A stretch of 64,000 nucleotides of DNA from Takakia lepidozioides (GCA_030704615.1 CM060732.1:12400001-12464000), one strand, 5' to 3'. Shown: positions 45,222 through 57,894, numbered from the stretch's first letter. The notes: a model not told the origin generated them from the sequence alone. Program-made: numbers and translations.

Positions 45222-46618
45222 ATTAGAGAAGTGAAAGGAGAAGGCGATGGGGAGCCGAGCCCAGATTGGATCAAGGGGATTTTGGAGAAATACCAGGATG
45301 TGATGCCGGAGGATTTACCAAGCGGCTTGCCACCGCGAAGAGGAGTTGACCACAAGATTGAGGTGATACCGGGATCGGAACCGCCTGCCAAGGCGCCCTA
45401 CCGGTTGAGCCACAAAGAGTTGGTCGAGCTGAAGACTCAGCTCAAGGATCTAATGTCAAAGGGGTACATCCGGCCGAGTAAGTCACCTTACGGAGCCCCG
45501 GTGCTATTTGCAGACAAGAAGGATGGGACGCTACGGATGTGTGTCGATTACAGGGCTCTGAATAAGGTGACTATAAAAAACCGGTACCCTTTGCCAAGGA
45601 TCGACGACCTCTTCGATCGGTTGGCAGGAGCAAAGTATTTCAGCCGGATCGACTTGCGCTCCGGCTATCACCAAATTCGGGTGGCGGAAGGAGATGAGGA
45701 GAAGACCGCGTGCATGACAAGGTATGGTTCATATGAGTTCTTGGTGATGCCTTTTGGGCTCACCAATGCACCAGCGACATTTAGCACGCTGATGAACAGC
45801 CTTTTCCAGGAGTGGTTGGATGACTTTGTGATCGTGTACATCGACGACATCTTGGTGTACTCGAAAACAAATGAGGAGCACCTGGAGCACCTCAAAAGGG
45901 TGTTCCAAAAATTGCGGGAAGGGAAGCTGTATGCCAAAGCTTCAAAGTGCGAATTCGGGGTCACAAAAGTGGAGTTCCTGGGGCATGTGATTACACAGGA
46001 TGGGATCAAAATGGATGACAGAAAGGTGAGGGCGATCTTGGACTGGGAGCCTTTGACTTCAGTCCCGGGAGTGCGATCCTTCCTAGGACTCGCCTCCTAT
46101 TACCGGAAGTATGTGAGAAATTTCGCCAAGATCGCGGGGCCGCTGTCGGACCTTCTGTGTAAATCCAAAGTCTGGGTATGGAACACATTTTGTGGCCAAG
46201 CTTTTGCTGAATTGAAGCAGCGGATGACGGAAGCTCCAGTCTTGAAAAATCCCGGAGTTCGATCATCCGTTTGAGATTCATACAGATGCATCGGACTTCG
46301 CGATTGGGGGTGTACTTATGCAAGATGGACGTCCAGTGGCTTACGAAAGTAAGAAACTGAATGAAGTGGAGCGACGGTGGCCGACGCACGAAAAAGAGAT
46401 GAAGGCGGTGGTGCATTGCCTTGAGCTCTGGCGCCACTATGTTGGTTCCAACCCAGTGAAGGTGTTCACGGACAATGTCACGGTGAAGTATTTTGCACGC
46501 AGCCCAAGTTGTCCCCAAAACAACTTAGGTGGCAAGATACTTTGGCAGTGTTCGACGTGGATATCCAGTACAAACCGGGACGGACAATGTGGTGGCCGAT
46601 GCTTTAAGTAGAAAGCAG
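45222..46618 (+). pseudogene. Chromovirus copy 1 reverse transcriptase and RNase H
   Basis: Reverse transcriptase with [42 protein letters not shown] and the catalytic [16 protein letters not shown] and [15 protein letters not shown] follow. A frameshift at about 46,250 leads to RNase H ([33 protein letters not shown]). Further indels near 46,500 and 46,580 break its end. Confidence 0.9.
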
Positions 46619-48110
46619 CAGCTCTTGTTGGTGTACAAGGGCGAGACGGCGCTCAAAGAAGATCCGGAAGGCTTGCCGGAAGGATGAGCTGGCAAAGTCC
46701 GTGATGCAGGACTGAGAATGGGGGTTAAAATGCAGTTCCACTTGCAAAATGGACTGCTCCGTATAAACAAAAACGTCTCTACGTGCCGAAGGGAGGGATC
46801 AGAGATAGCCTCTTGAGAGAATGCCATGATAGCCCGCTTGGGGCCACGGCGGAGCCAAGCGCACTGCGGCACTCTTGAAGAAAGAGTATTTCTGGCCCAA
46901 ACTGAGGGAGGAGGCAGAGGAGTATGTCAAGACATGCACACCACATGCCAACAAAACCGGAGCGAGTACAAAAAGCAAGCGGGGCTGTTACAACCCTTGC
47001 CGATTCCAGAGGGGACTTGGAAAGCGTCTCGATGGATTTCATGACTGCTATGCCGCTGTCAAAAGGATTCGATGCAATCATGGTGGTGGTAGATAGGTTC
47101 AGTAAAATGGGCCATTTCATCCCCACCAAGGAGACGACAACGGCGCAGGAGACAGGGCGACTTTACTTCGCCCACGTCTTAAAGCATCATGGAGTCCCGA
47201 AGGATATTGTCTCGGACCGCGATCCAAAGTTTACGAGTAAATTCTGGAGAACACTTTGGAAGAAGATGGGGACGAGGCTGAAGATGAGCACCGCCTTCCG
47301 ACCTACGACCGACGGCCAAACAGAAAGGGTGAATTCCGTAGTGAAGCAGATCTTGCGAAATTACGTGTCGGCAGACCAAAACAGACTGGGTAGAACACTT
47401 AGACGCGGCAGAGTTATGTTATAATAACACAGAAACACTCCGCAACGGGAGTGCCCCTTTCGTATTGGTCTATGGAAAAGCAACTTCTGGTGCCGACAAG
47501 TTGGGCCGCCCAGGACGTTGAGGAACGCGCAAGTAGCGGCGGTACTGGAAGAACGCGAGCGTTGTTGAAGCTCGCAAAGTACAACATTGCCAAAGCTAGG
47601 AAACGGTATGAAAGGCAGGCGAATCGGAAGGGAGGGAAAGTGAAGTTTGAGGCAGGCACAGAGGTCTGGTTGAACATCAAGAATTCCGACTACCTCCGGA
47701 AGTGAGTCCGAAGTTCGTACCTCTGTATGCGGGTCCTTTCGCATTCGGAAGGTTATGAATGAGGATGTGTATGAATTGGAGCTGCCGGCAAACAGCAAGG
47801 TGCACCCAGTATTCCATGTCCCCTTTTGAAGCCTTACTTCAAAGATGAAGCACGACCGAATCGGCATCAAGTGTTGCGTCCGCCACCTATGCTGTTGGAT
47901 CATGAAAATGAACCTGAGTACGAGGTGGAGGCAATACTTAAGTCGAGGAGGTTCAAGAACCGAGAAACGGAGTATTCGTCAAATGGAAGGGCTATCATCA
48001 TGTGGAGGCATCTTGGGTGCGTGCCTCAGAAATGGGAAACGCATCCGAGGCAGTTGCAGCGTTCGAAGGGCGACCTCAAAGCGGAAGAAACGTTGATGGG
48101 GACATCAACT
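46619..48110 (+). pseudogene. Chromovirus copy 1 integrase and chromodomain, broken
   Basis: Integrase pieces in shifting frames: the HHCC region near 46,820-46,990, the DDE core with [29 protein letters not shown] and [10 protein letters not shown] (47,030-47,350), then a degraded C-terminus and chromodomain (47,700-48,110). Compared with copy 2 there is roughly one single-base gap per 50-100 bases here. Confidence 0.85.
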
Positions 48111-49000
48111 TGGAGTGTGGGGGAGGAAATGCATGCTTAGCCCGGTTTAGCTAGCTCAGGAATCCGATTGCAAAAACTTGTATTGTACAAAAATTTGTTA
48201 TAAAGGAAATGGGTTCCAAATATTGTGCATCCTATTGTGTTTGGAATGGTGATGCATGGTGTGGTTGGCTAGTGTGTAGAATGCATGCTAGCTTACAAAA
48301 GTGGGAGAGGTAAATTGGGTTAATCGTGTGTTTGCGCAGTGCCGAAATCGGGTGACTCCCATCCAAGGGGCAAGGAAACTTGCGCCTTTCTTTGGGAGTT
48401 CACGTGTTAGTGCGCACCTGGCGCGTGCGCGTACTATAACTGCGCTACCGAGGGGGTTGCCTTGTAGTGCAGGCTAACGCGGAAGCTACGTGTCCGTTCA
48501 CGTACTATAATCGTGTAGCCTCGGGACGAAGAGTCGTAGTGGCGGCTTCGGCGTGTTCCGTACCTCAGGCCAGCATTCCAAGGCGGACCCAATTGTAGTG
48601 ATTGGGGCGCACGGTTGGTTCAAGGTTATCTTCTAGTCAAGAGGGTTCCAGGTGAACCCTTGCTCAAGGTGATGCAAAAGCGGCATCATGAGCGATCGCA
48701 AGCAATGTTGTTGCAGTAAGGCGATGGATCCTCGGGGAGGATCGTTCCTTGGCTTGAAGTAGGCCAAGAAGAGTGCACTGGGAGGAGCTGGAGAGGCTCC
48801 ACCCTTGGCCGGGACTTGGAGGAAGTCGGCCGAACTAGCTAGTGGAGAGTAGAGTCAAGTGTGGGGTTTGGTCTTTGCCATGGGACGCCATGTACGGAAA
48901 CAAACTCCTTGATGTGGGACGCCACAACTTGGATGTTATTTCTACAAATGGACAAGTCGATGAGGACATCGGACTCCCTGTTTGGTAGGGGTGGTTGTGC
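48111..49000 (+). other. Chromovirus copy 1 3' untranslated region
   Basis: About 890 bases between the chromodomain and the 3' LTR, also present in copy 2 (58,356-59,259). It starts with a purine tract (gtgggggaggaaa at about 48,117) that looks like a polypurine tract. No ORF. Confidence 0.7.
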
Positions 49001-49815
49001 TGTCCGGGCCTTGCCTTGAGGGCAGGGGGTCGGGACAATGAGGGCCGCCCCTGTGGTGGGGGCGCGGCAGCGATAGCAGGGGGGGGTCGGGACACATGAG
49101 GGCCTGACCCTGTGCGTGGCAGCGGGGCAGCGCGGCAGCGATAGATATGGGGGTGGATGTGAGGCTGAAGCACCCTTGAGTGCCCAAGGCACTCAGGGAA
49201 GCGGAGGCGATGCTCACTAGGTGGAGCCCGCAACGGGTTGCGGTGGGGGGGGGGGCTAAAAAAAGGGGGTGGTGGGTAGCTTAGCGGGACTTAGTGGGGG
49301 GTGGCATAGGACTCACCATGGGGTGGAGACCTCGTGGTGGGAGTCGTGGGGAGTCTTGGGACTCATCACGGCCCAATGGGGCCGTGTGGTGGTGGGGCCA
49401 AGACTCACCGACAACTCACACCACCGGGAATCGAGGGTCTTCGTGGTGGTTTGCCATAAAATGGCAATGCTGGTTGTGAAAAACCCCGCGGACAGCTACA
49501 GAAAGTATATATAGGAGAGTAGTAACCGAGAACGGTGCTGCAAGCCCGTTGGTGACCAAAAACTAGTGAGTAAGCGAGCGAGCCGGAAAGCGACCCAAGA
49601 GTGGGGAGACTGTTCCGGATTGCCATCTACCAAAGGGAATTCCACTAGGCCCAAATAGGTGGAGGGTCTTTCAGGGGAGCGAAGGGGGGACCGTTATGTC
49701 CCGGGTGAACAGCCGAAGCTCAAGTTGGTCCGGCGGCCGGTTGGGAGTCAGGCGCGCCATCAAAGCGAGTAACTATGACTTGATGGGGGAGCTTACCGAA
49801 GTGAGGTGCGCGACA
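49001..49815 (+). repeat. 3' LTR, chromovirus copy 1
   Basis: 815 bases; about 90 longer than the 5' LTR because a GC-rich stretch near 49,025-49,140 (gggggtcgggaca, gcggcagcgatag) is duplicated. Otherwise closely similar. Confidence 0.88.
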
Positions 49816-52800
49816 GGACACATCAAGCCCGTCAGTGAAAGTCGGAGGAGGAGTTGGGCACCACCTCTGAGATAAATTAAATGCAATTCTCGAAATTAGT
49901 TGCCCTGATCGTTGTACATTTCATTTAACAAGACCCTACACTTGTGCGTTCTATGTGCCAAACGTGGTCGGGGCATCGGGCGACTCACATGACTCAAGCA
50001 TCAAGGGGGTTGTTTCTCTCCTGCCACAATTTCAGTGGGCACTGTTTGATGCTGGAGACTTGCCGTCGTGTTGGAGGTTCCTCCACAATGGAGGTTCCGG
50101 ACATGGAGACTGTCATGCAGGGGAACACGAGCCTTCGAGAAGTTATCACGGTCTGCCCTGTGGGAATCGAATCCGACAACCAGGTGGAGTGTTCAATTCC
50201 TTCCTACAGGAGCCGAACTCGCCTCCCTTCAAGGTGTGTGGAACTCTAGAAACAAGTGGCGTTCCCTGGGCATACATGCTCACCGCCTGTGACTATCTTG
50301 ATGGGATCCACAGATCTGTGTTGCCGCACGCAACATCAACTCCCATTTGTCCGGACCCTTGCCTCGTAAGAAATCCACGGTATCGGGTTTGTTGTTACAA
50401 GGCCCGAAAGTCATCTGTTGTTGCCACATACAAATCCCGACCTCGCTTTCCCCGACTGCTGCAACCATGCGTTGTGCACAGTTTCTGCCAATTGCAAGAT
50501 GGCATGTCCGCCATTTCCTCAATGGACATGTTCTGCAAAGAGGATAACCACACTTCAGAACAGTGCACATGGAAACAACATAAAGAAAGCAATGATGTCA
50601 AAAATATGGAAAGCAAATGATGAATTAAAGCAATGGAAATAGGAAGCCCTCGTTACATTTGTCATGGCTGCTCCCACTGTCTATACCGGAAGTGCCAAAA
50701 TGGACAGCCAATCTTCCAAGGCTTATCATACTCTCAAGTGAATGCAGCTCCAGAAGAGAACCACCAGGCACGAATGTCGGGAACCAAGTGTCCGCCTCCT
50801 TCATTGTTCTAGTGCATCTTTGTACTCTTTCCACAATTTACGGTGCTGAGTCTGCATCTCTGGTTTGATGTCTGACTTTGTATGTTTTTCCAGAGATTGT
50901 GTCCAATGGAATAGACATGTACGCTCTCTTCCTGGCATAGGCACTTTTGGGTCGCCCGATCCGAAGACAATACGAATAGCATTGAAATTTGCTTGAGCAC
51001 TATCCGCCATGAAACCTGCAAAATTTGGAGATGGCAGCCCATGGCAGCCCATGACACGTATCAGGGAATTCCACATGAGCTTCTGGGATTCCGTATCCTC
51101 GGATTGCATGTCACAAACTGCAATTGTCATAACTCGTTGGTACACTGGATCGTAGACATGACAAGCCATTGTCGTCCAATCCTTCACTCGTTTCACATGA
51201 TCAAACATAAGAAAACAGTTCTGCAAGTCCCCAGTCTTCTGCATCCGCTTCACGAGGCTAACCCCACTGCCCTCCCCAACAGTCGACATTTTGAAAAGAA
51301 AAACTTTGATGGCACCTTGACCTGGGAATACATTGTCCTGGATGTAATCGTACTTGTTCACTCGTTTCAATTCCAAAATATTGTCTATGTAGCCTCTGAT
51401 CCCAGAACCCATTCTCAATGCATTGATCTGATACCGAATGTTAGGTGAACTTAAAGTGGAGAAATGATCCATGACCAGGTCCAATGCTGCACCGTCAAGT
51501 TTAGTCCCCACAGAATCCCCTTCACTCAAAATATGGCTTTCCAAGAAGGACTTGCTTGCGCCAAGAGCAATTGTAGATGTTGTTGCGGATGGGTTTCTCC
51601 CGAACTCCTGTTTAATCAACCTTGATACTGTCTCTCCCTGTAATCCCCCTTCGAGACATGATGGTTATGGAATCCGAAATGCACACAAGCTCTTGTCATT
51701 GTTTTCAAACGGTGGACAACATAGTACATTCTTGCTCCGCAGAGTGCCAAGCAGGATGGCACATCTGCTGCTACGACTTGCAATCTCTCAACTAAGTTTG
51801 CAGAATTTGCAGACGAAAGTGTTTGCCGGTGGAGGGGCAGTCCCAGGCTGAAATGGATTTTCCGCCAGACCCTCCCATTCGCTTTGATTATGAACCCCAG
51901 ACTCAAGAAAGTGTCTGCAATTCAAATTATCACACCTAAGGTGTCCATTGCAAACTGTCCTCCTGAAAACAAGCTTGTCATCATTCTGAATATTGGATGT
52001 TTTTGTTCTGCACCACGGGTGCCCGACGTGTTTCTTGTCCATTCTATGCATCATGATTGTTACACCTCCAACTCGGGGAGGAGGAGGCAGCTCGAATAGG
52101 ATATCGCCATCAAAAGTCTCCGGCAAGAACTTCATAGGCACCTGCTTCAAAGATTCCCAATCAATTCCCCGCAACTCACTTTTGAATCCAGCCATTCCTC
52201 CCATCGCCCGCAATTTTGGAATGACACTACAAATCTCTTCATCAGTTTCTCAACCACAGTAGGAAGGACTAGATTTGGAATTTCACTTATGTCATCATCG
52301 GAAGAATCCGAAAGCTCAACGATTGGAGTGGAGGACGTCTGTTCTTTTTTCACCACCACCTCCCTCTTGTCTTCAACGACCGAAGCAGCAGTCCCGGGCG
52401 TCACATATGACCCAAGGGACTTTTGCCGAGGCTCTCCAAGTACTCTGTATCGACCAGGACGCACTCTCCACTGCTGATATGAGCCGTCTCATCACGGTTT
52501 TGGAAAGAGTATTTCAACAACTTCCTTTAAGATCGTACACCTCTTTCTCCAAAAAGATGGAGCCATTCTGCAGCTGAAAACGGGTAGCCAAGACATGTTC
52601 CAGAACAATTGCAAATCCATTGTCAAGGACTTCCTGGGAGAACGGCACTGGTTTGTTCGTCAGAGAAGAACTCCGCTTCAGAGGAAGCCATCTTCCTTCC
52701 TCGCGTACGTTTATACCTTGCTATCGCAGATCTAGTGTAAATCGGTTTACTGATGTCTCCAGAACACAGTTGAAGAATGAGCAGAGAATATGGCGGAGGA

Positions 52801-53000
52801 AGCTCAGACAACGACTGTGCATATTATGTTATTCTTTCCAGATATGCAGCCGTCCATTTTAATTACTTTTCTTGTGGGCCCGTGGTCAGAGTATCCCTAG
52901 GAGCAGTGTCGGCAACTGTTAAACCGTTAATCAGAACCTCATCAATAAACCCAATAACAAAGCCGACTTCCTGGAAGCATGCCACAGGATCTGAGGATGG
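49816..53000 (-). mobile_element. MULE-like element copy 1, 5' part
   Basis: Continuation of the element interrupted at 42,787. It holds a minus-strand transposase gene (about 50,280-52,692). The outer right boundary is not defined: I found no reverse complement of the 41,483 terminus between 52,700 and 54,400. Confidence 0.55.
50280..52692 (-). pseudogene. Mutator-like (MULE) transposase
   Basis: Minus strand. A likely start MASSEAEFFSDEQTS near 52,692 and an acidic Ser-rich region are followed by a Cys/His stretch (CNGHLRCDNLNCRHF, 52,000) that looks like a zinc finger. After a frame change near 51,790 come CLALCGARMYYVVH and HFGFHNHHVSKG. The 272-codon frame 50,801-51,619 then gives the DDE core: LMFDHVKRVKDWTTMACHVY with the first Asp, GFMADSAQANFNAIRIVFGS with the second Asp, and CLFHWTQSLEKH. 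The D...C..H order is typical of MULE transposases. The final Glu region and a possible zinc domain (50,395-50,616) are in other frames. Introns may explain some frame changes. Confidence 0.7.
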
Positions 53001-54490
53001 GATTGCAGATTAAGTAATGTATCTTTATACTACCAATGATCATGCGCATCTGGAAAGTTCCAAATGTGAAACGAATGTGGGGTTTGGCTAACAAGGATGA
53101 CCGTGTGTATGATATTCCAAAATTTGTCATCAAACTCTCGTTCATTTACATTTATTTTGTGTAAGACTGTGCGCCAAGATTTCTGGGATTCGCTGTTATT
53201 TTTAAATATTGAAACCGTTCTAATAAAGAACACGCCGTTTATTTTGGCGACAAACGTCAGACATCCGTAACTGAATACGAACAGCTGTCACCAATTGCTG
53301 GCACGTGCACTAATAAGGGAATGACTATGTGTAACGGTCACGCGAGAGAGGGAATCCGATGCTTCTAGAGACAAGCAAGAACGCAGGCAATCCCGCAAGA
53401 ATTCGGGAGTCACTGCGTTTTTCTACTTTTCGCGCTTAGAGAGAGAGTGGTAGTCAAGCTGGAGAGGGTTCCTTCTACATACGAAAGAGAAGAAAGTCTC
53501 TTTATTTTACTTCCCTTAGAGAGAGACGCAGAGCAAGAGAGCAAATGACGAGGCGTCGTTTGTTGGAGAACACAGGCCAAGGCAGCAGATGAACGCGGAG
53601 ACTGATTCACAAGAGCAGACGGAGATGAGGCGGCTGTGACACAGTCGGCGATAAGAGTGCGCCAGCCTGTGGATGCAGAGATGATTCGCAGGGACACTGA
53701 AGGGATGGAAGCACGCGGAATGCCGAACCGGGAGAAGGTCCAGAAACCCTAGAGCAGACATAAATTCCAGCAGATGTGAGAGGGAATTAGAGGAAAGTTG
53801 CAGATGGGGATCCAATTTCAAAACCTAATAAGGTGCCAGTAAGTTTTCTCTAATTTACATTTGATTGTTGAAGATATGCGTAGAGAGTGAGTGGAATGTC
53901 CCAGACAGGGATTGTCGCTAACGACCATCACAAAGGTGAATTTGCTTTCTACTCCTGCTAAGGGTTTACCGCACAATGATTGGGTGACTATCGGTACGTC
54001 ATTCACTGTTGTTCAGATCATACAGTCTGTCTGAGTGCCTTTCAAGAGTCCTTCCTCTTCCCTTTTAGCAGGAACTACTGAATTGCAAGCGTCGTTAACG
54101 CCATTCGATTCTCCTCATGAGATTTATGTACCTATGTGTTTGAAGAGAGACTGAGGGTCGGCTACGTCAATATCGTTGTTCAATCATACAGTCTGTCTGA
54201 TTGCCTTTCAAGCAGTCCTTCCTCTCCCATGCTGGCGACGGTAATCACAATGGAGTCAATCTGAATAATCTGCACTTACTGTCCGCCCTAAACTACAGAA
54301 TGTCGTTGCCGCAATCACTACACATAGATGTCATTACACAACACCGATCCGGCAGGTCCTTTCTTTGTGATTGTCGGTAAACGTCCGTTCGCTATCGCTC
54401 TCGCTTTTGTTTTGAATACGGCAGGATTAGCTTTGCTTGTGTAGATTGTGCTAAATTGTTTCACACCATTCATAGTGAGTTTCTTTGAGA
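53000..54490. other. Unassigned spacer
   Basis: No recognised gene. A direct repeat of about 45 bases (tcatacagtctgtctga..., cctttcaag, gtccttcctct) occurs at about 54,018 and 54,183. Confidence 0.4.
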
Positions 54491-54497
54491 CAGAGGG

Positions 54498-54790
54498 ATG
54501 GTCATTACCGCCGTTCACTATTTGCAAATTACTCAGTCAGAATTGAATGGCATCGTGCAGAAAACTGTGAGGTCGAAGCCTACAGGATCAGAGGGGAAAG
54601 GATCTGGAGATGGGGACGAGTCCGGAAAAAGCTCAGAGAATACAGATGAAGCAGATGAATCTGAAGTGCACTACCTTGACAAGGTGAAAGAACTCATGTC
54701 ATTCTAGAAGGTAAACTCTCAGGAGGTTATAAGGGACATGCTCGTATCTGGAGGGCGTCTGGACATCCCTTTATGCCGGATGATATCAGA
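54498..54790 (+). pseudogene. Older gypsy element, 5' fragment
   Basis: A frame of 69 codons with an acidic Ser/Gly/Glu stretch (SGKSSENTDEADESEVH), a stop, then [17 protein letters not shown] read on to about 54,790. There the chromovirus sequence starts in mid-ORF. The reading style and position fit the N-terminal part of the older gypsy polyprotein that resumes at 59,984 with another acidic stretch. This link is inferred. Confidence 0.4.
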
Positions 54791-56707
54791 AAGGCGACCT
54801 TTGATGGAGTGTGTTTCAATTGCGGGGAGCCCGGGCACATGGCCAAGAAGTGCACGAAGCCCCGGCAATTGAACATGACTCGGGCGACCACGGAGCTGTC
54901 GGAAGATACCATCAGTCGCTTGGTGGAAGCGGTGGTCGCCAGGACTTGCAAGGTAGGCAAATTTTCTTGTGAGTTGTATCAGGAAACTGGCGCCTTACGA
55001 AAAGGGAGTCAGTTATTGTTCGTGGATGGGATAATATCCGGAACTAATGTGTCGTTGTTGGTGGACACAGGAGCGTCGCACTCCTTCATGACGCCGGCGG
55101 CGGCGCGAAAGTTGGGACTCTCGACAAGTGACGTGGGGGCCTCTATTGAGGTGCGCTCTGCCAAAGGAGAACCTCAGTTGGCGACAAGGTTGGCGTTTGA
55201 TGTTCCTCTTCAACTGGGGAGTTGGGAGGGACGTGAGAACTTCACTATCTGCGAGATCGATGGAGTGGATCTCATTTTGGGAATGACCTTTTTGAGCAAA
55301 TCAGGAGCGGTCATAGATGGCCGCAAGAGAGTAGTCACGCTGCCATGTGGGAATGGTGGCGAGGTTTTACGAGTGTCGGAAACGCCCAAATCCGTGGGAG
55401 GGCGAATAAACCTTCTATCAGCAAAGGAGTGGGCCGTGGAGGAGACACACGAGTCCCAGTTTTTGCTTTACATTAGAGAAGTGAAAGGAGAAGGCGATGG
55501 GGAGCCGAGCCCAGATTGGATCAAGGGGATTTTGGAGAAATACCAGGATGTGATGCCGGAGGATTTACCAAGCGGCTTGCCACCGCGAAGAGGAGTTGAC
55601 CACAAAATTGAGGTGATACCGGGATCGGAACCGCCTGCCAAGGCGCCCTACCGGTTGAGCCACAAAGAGTTGGTCGAGCTGAAGACTCAGCTCAAAGATC
55701 TAATGTCAAAGGGGTACATCCGGCCGAGTAAGTCACCTTACGGAGCCCCGGTGCTATTTGCAGACAAGAAGGATGGGACGCTGCGGATGTGTGTCGATTA
55801 CAGGGCTCTGAATAAGGTGACTATCAAAAACCGGTACCCTTTGCCAAGGATCGACGACCTCTTCGATCGGTTGGCAGGAGCGAAGTATTTCAGCCGGATC
55901 GACTTGCGCTCCGGCTATCACCAAATTCGGGTGGCGGAAGGAGATGAGGAGAAGACCGCGTGCAGGACAAGGTATGGTTCATATGAGTTCTTGGTGATGC
56001 CTTTTGGGCTCACCAATGCACCAGCGACATTTAGCACGCTGATGAACAGCCTTTTCCAGGAGTGGTTGGATGACTTTGTGATCGTGTACATCGACGACAT
56101 CTTGGTGTACTCGAAAACAAAGGAGGAGCACCTGGAGCACCTCAAAAGGGTGTTCCAAAAATTGCGAGAAGGGAAGCTGTATGCCAAAGCTTCAAAGTGC
56201 GAATTCGGGGTCACAAAAGTGGAGTTCTTGGGGCACGTGATTACACAGGATGGGATCAAAATGGATGACAGAAAGGTGAGGGCGATCTTGGACTGGGAGC
56301 CTCCGACTTCGGTCCCGGGAGTGCGATCCTTCCTAGGACTCGCCTCCTATTACCGGAAGTATGTGAGAAATTTCGCCAAGATCGCGGGGCCGCTGTCGGA
56401 CCTTCTGTATAAATCCAAAGTCTGGGTATGGAACACATTTTGTGGCCAAGCTTTTGCTGAATTGAAGCAGCGGATGACGGAAGCTCCAGTCTTAAAAATT
56501 CCGGAGTTCGATCGTCCGTTTGAGATTCATACAGATGCATCGGACTTCGCAATTGGGGGTGTACTTATGCAAGATGGACGTCCAGTGGCTTACGAAAGTA
56601 AGAAACTGAATGAAGTGGAGCGACGGTGGCCGACGCACGAAAAAGAGATGAAGGCGGGGTACATTGCCTTGAACTCTGGCGCCACTATGTTGGTTCCAAC
56701 CCAGTGA
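54773..56707 (+). CDS. Chromovirus copy 2 zinc knuckle-protease-reverse transcriptase-RNase H start
   Basis: A continuous frame of 644 codons. Its first residues (MPDDIR) come from flanking sequence, so the start Met is not native. Then [14 protein letters not shown] (about 14-27), protease [12 protein letters not shown] (about 99-110) and DLILGMTFL, the reverse transcriptase with [25 protein letters not shown] (about residues 444-452) and [15 protein letters not shown], and the start of RNase H ([19 protein letters not shown]). A one-base change near 56,655 shifts the frame within RNase H (KEMKAGYI instead of KEMKAVVH). The catalytic Asp pair and the protease DTG are intact. It converts element RNA to DNA. 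Confidence 0.92.
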   Translation: MPDDIRKATFDGVCFNCGEPGHMAKKCTKPRQLNMTRATTELSEDTISRLVEAVVARTCKVGKFSCELYQETGALRKGSQLLFVDGIISGTNVSLLVDTGASHSFMTPAAARKLGLSTSDVGASIEVRSAKGEPQLATRLAFDVPLQLGSWEGRENFTICEIDGVDLILGMTFLSKSGAVIDGRKRVVTLPCGNGGEVLRVSETPKSVGGRINLLSAKEWAVEETHESQFLLYIREVKGEGDGEPSPDWIKGILEKYQDVMPEDLPSGLPPRRGVDHKIEVIPGSEPPAKAPYRLSHKELVELKTQLKDLMSKGYIRPSKSPYGAPVLFADKKDGTLRMCVDYRALNKVTIKNRYPLPRIDDLFDRLAGAKYFSRIDLRSGYHQIRVAEGDEEKTACRTRYGSYEFLVMPFGLTNAPATFSTLMNSLFQEWLDDFVIVYIDDILVYSKTKEEHLEHLKRVFQKLREGKLYAKASKCEFGVTKVEFLGHVITQDGIKMDDRKVRAILDWEPPTSVPGVRSFLGLASYYRKYVRNFAKIAGPLSDLLYKSKVWVWNTFCGQAFAELKQRMTEAPVLKIPEFDRPFEIHTDASDFAIGGVLMQDGRPVAYESKKLNEVERRWPTHEKEMKAGYIALNSGATMLVPTQ

Positions 56708-57894
56708 AGGTGTTCACGGACAATGTCACGGTGAAGTATTTTGCCACGCAGCCCAAGTTGTCCCCAAAACAACTTAGGTGGCAAGATACTTTGGCAGTGT
56801 TCGACGTGGATATCCAGTACAAACCGGGACGGGACAATGTGGTGGCCGATGCTTTAAGTAGAAAGCAGCAGCTCTTGTTGGTGTACAAGGGCGAGACGGC
56901 GCTCCAAAGGAAGATCCGGAAGGCTTGCCGGAAGGATGAGCTGGCAAAGTACGTGATGCAGAACTTGAGAATGGGGGTTAAATCGCAGTTCCACTTGCAA
57001 AACGGACTGCTCCGGTATAAGCAAAAACGTCTCTATGTGCCAAAGGGAGGGATCAGGGATAGTCTCTTGAGAGAATGCCATGATAGCCCGCTTGCGGGCC
57101 ACGGTGGAGCCAAGCGCACTGCGGCACTCTTGAAGAAAGAGTATTTCTGGCCCAAACTGAGGGAGGAGGCAGAGGAGTATGTTAAGACATGCACCACATG
57201 CCAACAAAACCGGAGCGAGTATAAAAAGCAAGCGGGGCTGTTACAACCCTTGCCGATTCCAGAGGGGACTTGGGAAAGCGTCTCGATGGATTTCATGACT
57301 GCTATGCCGCTGTCAAAAGGATTCGATGCAATCATGGTGGTGGTAGATAGGTTCAGTAAAATGGCCCATTTCATCCCCACCAAGGAGACGGCAACTGCGC
57401 AGGAGACAGGGCGACTTTACTTCGCCCACGTCTTAAAGCATCATGGAGTCCCGAAGGATATTGTCTCGGACCGCGATCCAAAGTTTACGAGTAAATTCTG
57501 GAGAGCACTTTGGAAGAAGATGGGGACGAGGCTGAAGATGAGCACCGCCTTCCGACCTACGACGGACGGCCAAACGGAAAGAGTGAATTCCGTAGTGAAG
57601 CAATTCTTGCGGAATTACGTGTCGGCAGACCAATCAGACTGGATGGAACACTTAGACGCGGCAGAGTTCTGTTATAATAACACAGAACACTCCGCGACGG
57701 GAGTTTCCCCTTTTGTGTTGGTCTATGGAAAAGCACCTCTGGTGCCGACAAGTTGGGCCGCCCAGGACGTTGAGGAACCGGCAGTAGCGGCGGTACTGGA
57801 AGAACGCGAGCGTTTGTTGAAGCTCGCAAAGTACAACATTGCCAAGCTAGGAAACGGTATGAAAGGCAGGCGAATCGGAAGCGGAGGGAAGTGA
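56626..57894 (+). CDS. Chromovirus copy 2 RNase H end and integrase
   Basis: 422 codons in the frame after the 56,655 shift. The RNase H end ([24 protein letters not shown]), the integrase HHCC zinc site (H..H...C..C with [14 protein letters not shown]), and the DDE core with [33 protein letters not shown] and [14 protein letters not shown] are all present. A frameshift near 57,845 breaks the linker to the chromodomain. Integrase inserts element DNA. Apart from the two shifts this copy looks recently active. Confidence 0.92.
   Translation: MADARKRDEGGVHCLELWRHYVGSNPVKVFTDNVTVKYFATQPKLSPKQLRWQDTLAVFDVDIQYKPGRDNVVADALSRKQQLLLVYKGETALQRKIRKACRKDELAKYVMQNLRMGVKSQFHLQNGLLRYKQKRLYVPKGGIRDSLLRECHDSPLAGHGGAKRTAALLKKEYFWPKLREEAEEYVKTCTTCQQNRSEYKKQAGLLQPLPIPEGTWESVSMDFMTAMPLSKGFDAIMVVVDRFSKMAHFIPTKETATAQETGRLYFAHVLKHHGVPKDIVSDRDPKFTSKFWRALWKKMGTRLKMSTAFRPTTDGQTERVNSVVKQFLRNYVSADQSDWMEHLDAAEFCYNNTEHSATGVSPFVLVYGKAPLVPTSWAAQDVEEPAVAAVLEERERLLKLAKYNIAKLGNGMKGRRIGSGGK

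Larger units (their letters stand above)
42788..49815 (+). mobile_element. Chromovirus (Ty3/gypsy) copy 1, two LTRs, indel-riddled
   Basis: LTRs at 42,788-43,512 and 49,001-49,815 begin TGTC(G/C)(C)GG and end CGCGACA, matching 7-base inverted tips in the 5' copy. The flanks are GGACG on the left and GGACA on the right, probably a 5-base target duplication with one change. The primer binding site follows the 5' LTR. Internal order is gag, zinc knuckle, protease, reverse transcriptase, RNase H, integrase, chromodomain. Many one-base indels and a nonsense change make the copy defective. It is inserted in the MULE-like element. Confidence 0.92.

Noticed and set aside
48117-49000. LTR starting at the purine tract (tgcatgcttagc) instead of at TGTCGCGG
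   Set aside because: The 5' side of copy 1 begins at TGTCGCGG directly against coding DNA of the MULE element, with matching tips and a near target repeat, so the longer LTR is less likely. An unusual distance from the purine tract remains unexplained.
53410-53821. Ser-rich minus-strand ORFs
   Set aside because: No motifs, overlapping frames of similar length, and nothing in context to support coding.
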